From CAWFZT01 sp963820415 (GTDB lineage: Bacteria > Chloroflexota > Anaerolineae > Anaerolineales > Anaerolineaceae), in assembly GCA_963820415.1 (NCBI GenBank), contig CAWFZT010000006.1:186001-250000 (forward strand): a DNA stretch of 64,000 nucleotides. The letters run 5' to 3'. Shown here piece by piece: positions 54,677 to 64,000 of the stretch. Numbering within the stretch: the first letter of the stretch is position 1; every line of letters starts with the position of its first letter. A program made the position numbers and the translations under genes. A model generated the notes under the pieces. That model ran no database searches, was not told the DNA's origin, and saw only the letters and a list, made by a program, of their open reading frames with translations.

Positions 54677-54907
54677 GTACACCTCATTTTGGTAAGTCCC
54701 TGTAATTTTGCCGCACTTGACGCCGCACTGGGCAGTGGGTATGATAAATGCAACCATTCTTCCATAGATGCAGGAGAAAAGTCGGTCGTCTGACTTTTTT
54801 GGGTGGATTACGGGGTTATCATCCTGGCCTGCCCGGGCAGTATTGTGAATGTGCCCGCAAAAATAAAAGCTAGGAAGGATGCCTGTCTTGCCTCTAAGGA
54901 GATATAA
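54597..54907. other. Intergenic region before the PAS/HD-GYP gene
   Basis: Together with the REP-like repeats this forms a 365-base gap without a supported gene. A short plus-strand frame is not protein-like. AAGGAGATATAA directly before 54908 is the SD of the next gene. Confidence 0.45.
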
Positions 54908-57900
54908 ATGACCAGCAAGAAAGGGAATCCTGAGGATTCCAGCCAGCGTGTCACCGGAGCAGGGCGGGGTGTACGCCGCCGGGCTGAGGAACGGGCTGGA
55001 AAAACGGGAGCGGATCGAACCGAGAAGCTGCGCCAGAACGAGGAAAGTTTTCAGCGCTTCTTCGAAAACGCGCCCGTCGGGCTGTACCGCACCACCCCAC
55101 AGGGGCAAATCCTGCTCGCCAACCCGGCCTTGCTGCACATGCTGGGATATGCCAGCTTCAAAGACCTGGCCCTGCGCAACCTGGAGCAGAATTATTTCGA
55201 GCCGGGCTACCCGCGCAGCCAGTTCCGCGCCCGGCTTGAAAGCCAGGGCGAGGTGAAGGGCCTGGAAGCCAACTGGAAGAAGCAAGACGGCTCGACGATC
55301 TACGTGCGCGAAAACGCCCGGGCGATGCGCGACGCAGCCGGCCAGGTGCTGTTCTACGAAGGCAGCGTGGAAGATATCACCGCCAGCCGCCAGGCCCAGC
55401 GCCTCCTGGCGGAAAGCGAAGAACGCTACCGCCGCATCGTCGAAACTTCCCACGAAGGCATTTGTGTGATAGACCAGGATCACATCACCACCTACGTCAA
55501 CCAGCGCCTGGCGGAGATGCTTGGCTACCCGCCCGAAGCGATGCTCGGCAAGCGCATAGACTCCTTCATCCCCGAAGAGGACCAGGCTGACCACTACCGG
55601 CAAATGCGGGGGCGAAAAGAAGGGCTGACCGGTCAATACGAGCGCCGCTTACAAGGCAAGGACGGCAGGATTGTGTGGGCAATAGTTTCGGCCACACCAA
55701 TTTTGGACGAGCAGGGCTGCTTTGCCGGCTCTTACGGCATGTTCACCGACATCACCGAACGTAAACAAGCCGAGCTGGAGTTGGAGCGCGAACGCAACCT
55801 GCTGAAAGCCTTGATGGACAACAGTCCTGACGCGATTTATTTCAAGGATAACCAATTGCGCTTCCTGCGCGTCAACCAGGCCACCGCCTTTAAGGAGGGT
55901 CTCCAACAGCCCGAGCTGATGATCGGTAAGACCGACTTCGATTACTTTACTCGGGAAAGCGCCCAGGAATATTACGACCTGGAAATGGAAATCATGCGTA
56001 CCGGTCGCCCGTTGGTGGGCAGGGAGGAGAAAGAGCAGCGCCCGGACCAACAGCCCACATGGGTTTCGACAACCGAAGTGCCGCTGCGCAACGCGGCCGG
56101 ACAGATAATTGGAGTGATCGGTATTTCCAGGGACATCACCGAACGCAAGCATGTGGAGCAGGCCTTAGTCGCCAGCGAGCAACGCCTGAGGCTGGCCATG
56201 GAGGCCGTCAATGACGGCCTGTGGGACTGGAACATTGCAGCCGGGCAGACTTATCTCAGCCCGCGCTATTACAGCATGCTGGGCTACACCCCGGATGAAT
56301 TGCCGGCCGATGAAAAGGTTCTGGAAAAGATCATCCACCCATGGGATCTGCAGGCAGTCTGGCAAGCACAGAACGACTACCTGGCGGGACGGCAGGAGAG
56401 CTACGCAGTCGAATTCCGCGCCCTGTCGAAAAGTGGAGAGGTGGTGTGGATCCGCTCGCGTGGCAAACTGGTCGAGCGGGATGCTGAGGGACGCCCACTG
56501 CGCATGGTAGGCACGCACGTGGATATCACCCAATCCAGGCTGGCCGAAGCGGCCCTGCGCGAAAGTGAAGCCCGTTTCCGTACTTTGATCGACCAGGCGC
56601 CGGAGGCGATCCTGGTCTCGCGGTCGGGCGTCAACCTGTACGTCAATCAAAAACTGCTGCAATTATTCGGTTTGCCAGAAACCGCAACGTCTGTCGGCCG
56701 GCCTTTCGTGGATTATTTCGCCCCGCCGTATCGGGAAGAAAGTCTCGAACGCACCCGGCGCAGGCAATTGGGCCTGCCCGTCCCACCGGAATTTGAATCG
56801 GTCGGCCAGCGCAGCGACGGCACTCAGTTCCCAATGCATGTGGCCAGCGCGCCAGTGGAACTTTCGGATGGTCCGGCCATTATCTCTTTCGTGACCGATA
56901 TCAGCGAGCGTAAGCAGCACCAGCGCGAGCTCGAGGCCATCGCCGCCCTCAGCGCCGCCCTGCGCAACGCCGTGAGCGGGGTCGAGATGCTGCCGGTTAT
57001 CCTCGACCAGGTGATGGAGCTGTTCCAGGCCAGCGCGGCAATTCTGGCAATCCCTGGCCCATCCGGCAGCGAGATGCTGGTTAAAATTGCCCGCGGTGAG
57101 GGCGAAAACATATTGACCATGCGTCCGCCCACCGCCAGCAGTATAAGCGGGCGCGTGTTCCAATCCGGACAGCCTTACCTGAATAACGACGCCCAGGAGG
57201 ACCCGCTTTTCGCGACGCGTGACCTGCTCCCGAACTGTGCATGCCCTGGCCGGCGTGCCGCTCATCGTCAAGGGCAGCCCGATCGGAGCGCTGTTGGTGG
57301 GCCGCCCCAGCGATATTTCGGCGGCCGACCTGCGCCTGCTGACCTCCATAGCCGACATCGCTGCCAACGCCCTCTACCGCGCCGACTTGTTCGACCAGAC
57401 CGAACAGCGCCTCAAGTATATGACCGCCGTGCAGCAGATCGACAGCGCCATCAGCAGCAGCCTGGATCTGCGCGTAACCTTCAACGTGCTCCTGGCGCGC
57501 ACCCTCGAACAACTGCCGGCCGACGCGGCCGACGTGTTAATCCTCGACCCGCACCTGCACCGCCTGGAATACCTGTCCGGGCGCGGCTTTCTCACCCCGG
57601 CCGTCGAAAGCTCCTCCATAAAATTGGGTGAGGGCCTGGCCGGGCGGGCGGCCCTGGAGCGGCGCAGCGCCTTTATCCCCGACCTGGCCAAAGCCACCCA
57701 GCCGCTGCGCAGCGCCGGGCAGTTGGCGGCTGAAAAGTTTGTCGCCTATCACGCCCTGCCCCTGATCGCTAAAGGCGAGGTGAAGGGCGTGCTGGAAGTG
57801 TTTTACCGCACTGCCCGCGCCCTAGAGACGGATGCGCTCAACCTTCTGGAGACCATCGCCGGGCAGGCGGCCATCGCCATCGACAACGCTCAACTGTTCC

Positions 57901-58502
57901 AGGACCTGCAGCGCTCCAACGCCGAGCTGGTGCTGGCCTACGACGCCACCATTGAAGGCTGGTCGCGTGCCCTCGACCTGCGCGACAAAGAAACTAAAGG
58001 CCACACCCAGCGGGTGGCCGAGCTGGCCGAGCGCCTGGCGGCCGGGCTGGGTCTGCGTTGGGAAGAGCAGGCCCAGGTGCGCCGGGGCGCCATGCTGCAC
58101 GACATTGGCAAGATGGGCGTGCCCGACCACATCCTGCTCAAAGAACCCCCTCTGACCGAGGAGGAAACCGCCCTCCTGCGCCAGCACCCCCAACTGGCCT
58201 TCGATATGCTCTCGCCCATCGCCTATTTGCGCCGCGCCCTGGATATCCCTTACTGCCACCACGAAAGATGGGACGGCAGCGGCTATCCGCGCCGGTTGAA
58301 GGGAGGCCAGATTCCTTTGGCGGCGCGCGTTTTCGCCGTGGTGGACGTGTGGGACGCCATCACTTCGGCCCGGCGCGACCACGCCGCCCTCCCCAAAGAG
58401 CAAGCCTTACAGTACATTCGTGAGGGAGCGGGTACTCAGTTTGACCCGCAGGTGGTGGAAGCCTTTCTGAGGATGATGGGTGATAGCGGAAGACTCCCCT
58501 GA
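54908..58502 (+). CDS. PAS-GAF-HD-GYP c-di-GMP phosphodiesterase, frameshifted
   Basis: The ATG at 54908 has an SD AAGGAG. The joined protein (about 1197 residues) has no membrane span. It contains five PAS domains (each ending in DITE/DISE/DITQ-type motifs), two GAF domains, and a C-terminal HD-GYP domain with MLHDIGKMGVPDHIL and RWDGSGYPRRLKGGQIPLAARV. The frame changes within the first GAF domain near 57233 (GAACT), where one base is extra. HD-GYP enzymes hydrolyse c-di-GMP to pGpG or GMP. The sensory array suggests ligand- or redox-dependent control. It opposes the diguanylate cyclase encoded 2.4 kb upstream. Confidence 0.9.
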
Positions 58503-58535
58503 ATAAAGCCTTTGTGTTCTCACCCCTCACCCCTT

Positions 58536-58573
58536 CGGGCGCGCTGCCGAGCGTCGGGTGCGCTGCAGAGCGT
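58536..58573. repeat. Direct tandem repeat of a 19-base unit
   Basis: Bases 58536-58554 and 58555-58573 are the same 19-base unit (CGGGCGCGCTGCCGAGCGT and CGGGTGCGCTGCAGAGCGT), differing at two positions. It lies between the HD-GYP and the hybrid kinase gene. Function unknown. Confidence 0.6.
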
Positions 58574-58627
58574 TATGAACTTTTTGGTTAAATCTTGTTT
58601 CTTCAGTGTAGTCACGGGAGAAAGTGT

Positions 58628-63657
<5,030 letters not shown>

Positions 63658-63661
<4 letters not shown>

Positions 63662-64000
63662 TGGCAGACGCTCAGGAACTTCCCCCCGCTCCAGCCGGGG
63701 CCGTGCTGGTGGTGGACGATGAAGAGCGCAACCGCAAGCTGCTGCGCGACCTGCTGGTATTCCACGGTTACACCGTCTGCGAGGCCGAAAATGGCGAGCA
63801 GGCCCTGCAGACGGCGGCAGCCACCCCGCTGGACGTGGTTTTGTTGGACGTCATGATGCCAGGCCTGGACGGTTTCGAAGTGTGCCGTCAGATCAAAGCC
63901 GATCCGGCCACCAGCCAGCTTCCGGTGCTGCTGGTCACCGCCCTCAGCGAGCACGCCGACCGCCTGCGCGGCATCGCCGCCGGGGCGGACGATTTCCTTT
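63658..64000 (+). CDS. Response regulator receiver domain (3' end outside window)
   Basis: The ATG at 63658 overlaps the kinase stop codon; a second ATG follows directly. The visible 114 residues form a canonical receiver domain: D-D-E (VVDDEERNRK), phospho-acceptor in VLLDVMMPGLDG, and the conserved Thr in LLVTALSEH. The final conserved lysine lies beyond the window edge. It would be phosphorylated by the upstream hybrid kinase. The output domain cannot be seen. Confidence 0.92.

Overview
The window looks like bacterial chromosome from a Chloroflexota lineage, most likely Anaerolineae. This is an inference from the gene mix and style: a moderately high GC background, many SD-led genes, a bactofilin, a sortase without an obvious pilus cluster, very large multi-PAS kinases and GT-C-type membrane glycosyltransferases. 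No rRNA, tRNA or CRISPR array was recognised. Several otherwise intact genes (epimerase, universal stress protein, proS, SNF2 helicase, merR, a REP-associated transposase and a PAS/HD-GYP protein) carry one single-base frameshift each, often in a homopolymer. Because proS is among them, the sequence probably contains residual indel errors, as in a draft or metagenome assembly.

Layout. 0-12.3 kb is mixed housekeeping: the end of an asparaginase II, endonuclease III, a class V aminotransferase, a sortase, PhzF, a rubrerythrin-lactate permease pair, an epimerase, an overlapping membrane-protein/FHA-protein/3-methyladenine glycosylase operon, and a methyltransferase. 12.5-22.3 kb holds a cytosolic 8-PAS NarL-type kinase, an NRAMP transporter with a tandem universal stress protein, a bactofilin, a CPBP-like membrane protein that lacks some catalytic residues, and proS. 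22.4-27.5 kb holds a SNF2 helicase-SWIM protein operon and a DppA-type D-aminopeptidase. 27.5-36 kb is a more AT-rich, all-minus island of large membrane glycosyltransferase-like proteins, with a tandem duplicate in which the upstream copy is decaying; palindromic repeats lie close to both borders.

36-44.4 kb is small-gene territory: a YgjP-type metallopeptidase, DUF493, an aldo/keto reductase, a uridine kinase-like protein, an LD-carboxypeptidase, an ADP-ribosylglycohydrolase and a nucleotidyltransferase. 44.7-47.4 kb is the most distinctive locus: two convergent papain-family (C1) peptidases without visible secretion signals, one led by an unknown 196-residue protein and the other by a chagasin-type (I42) cysteine-peptidase inhibitor. 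48.6-50.6 kb is a merR-VWA operon behind a perfect-consensus promoter whose spacer contains a palindrome.

51.2-64 kb is a signalling block: an FHA-GAF-GGDEF cyclase, an LCP-family cell-wall protein, a RAYT transposase with REP-like hairpins, a 5-PAS/2-GAF/HD-GYP phosphodiesterase, and a REC/10-PAS hybrid kinase translationally coupled to a response regulator that runs off the window. Synthesis and breakdown of c-di-GMP are therefore both encoded within about 7 kb.
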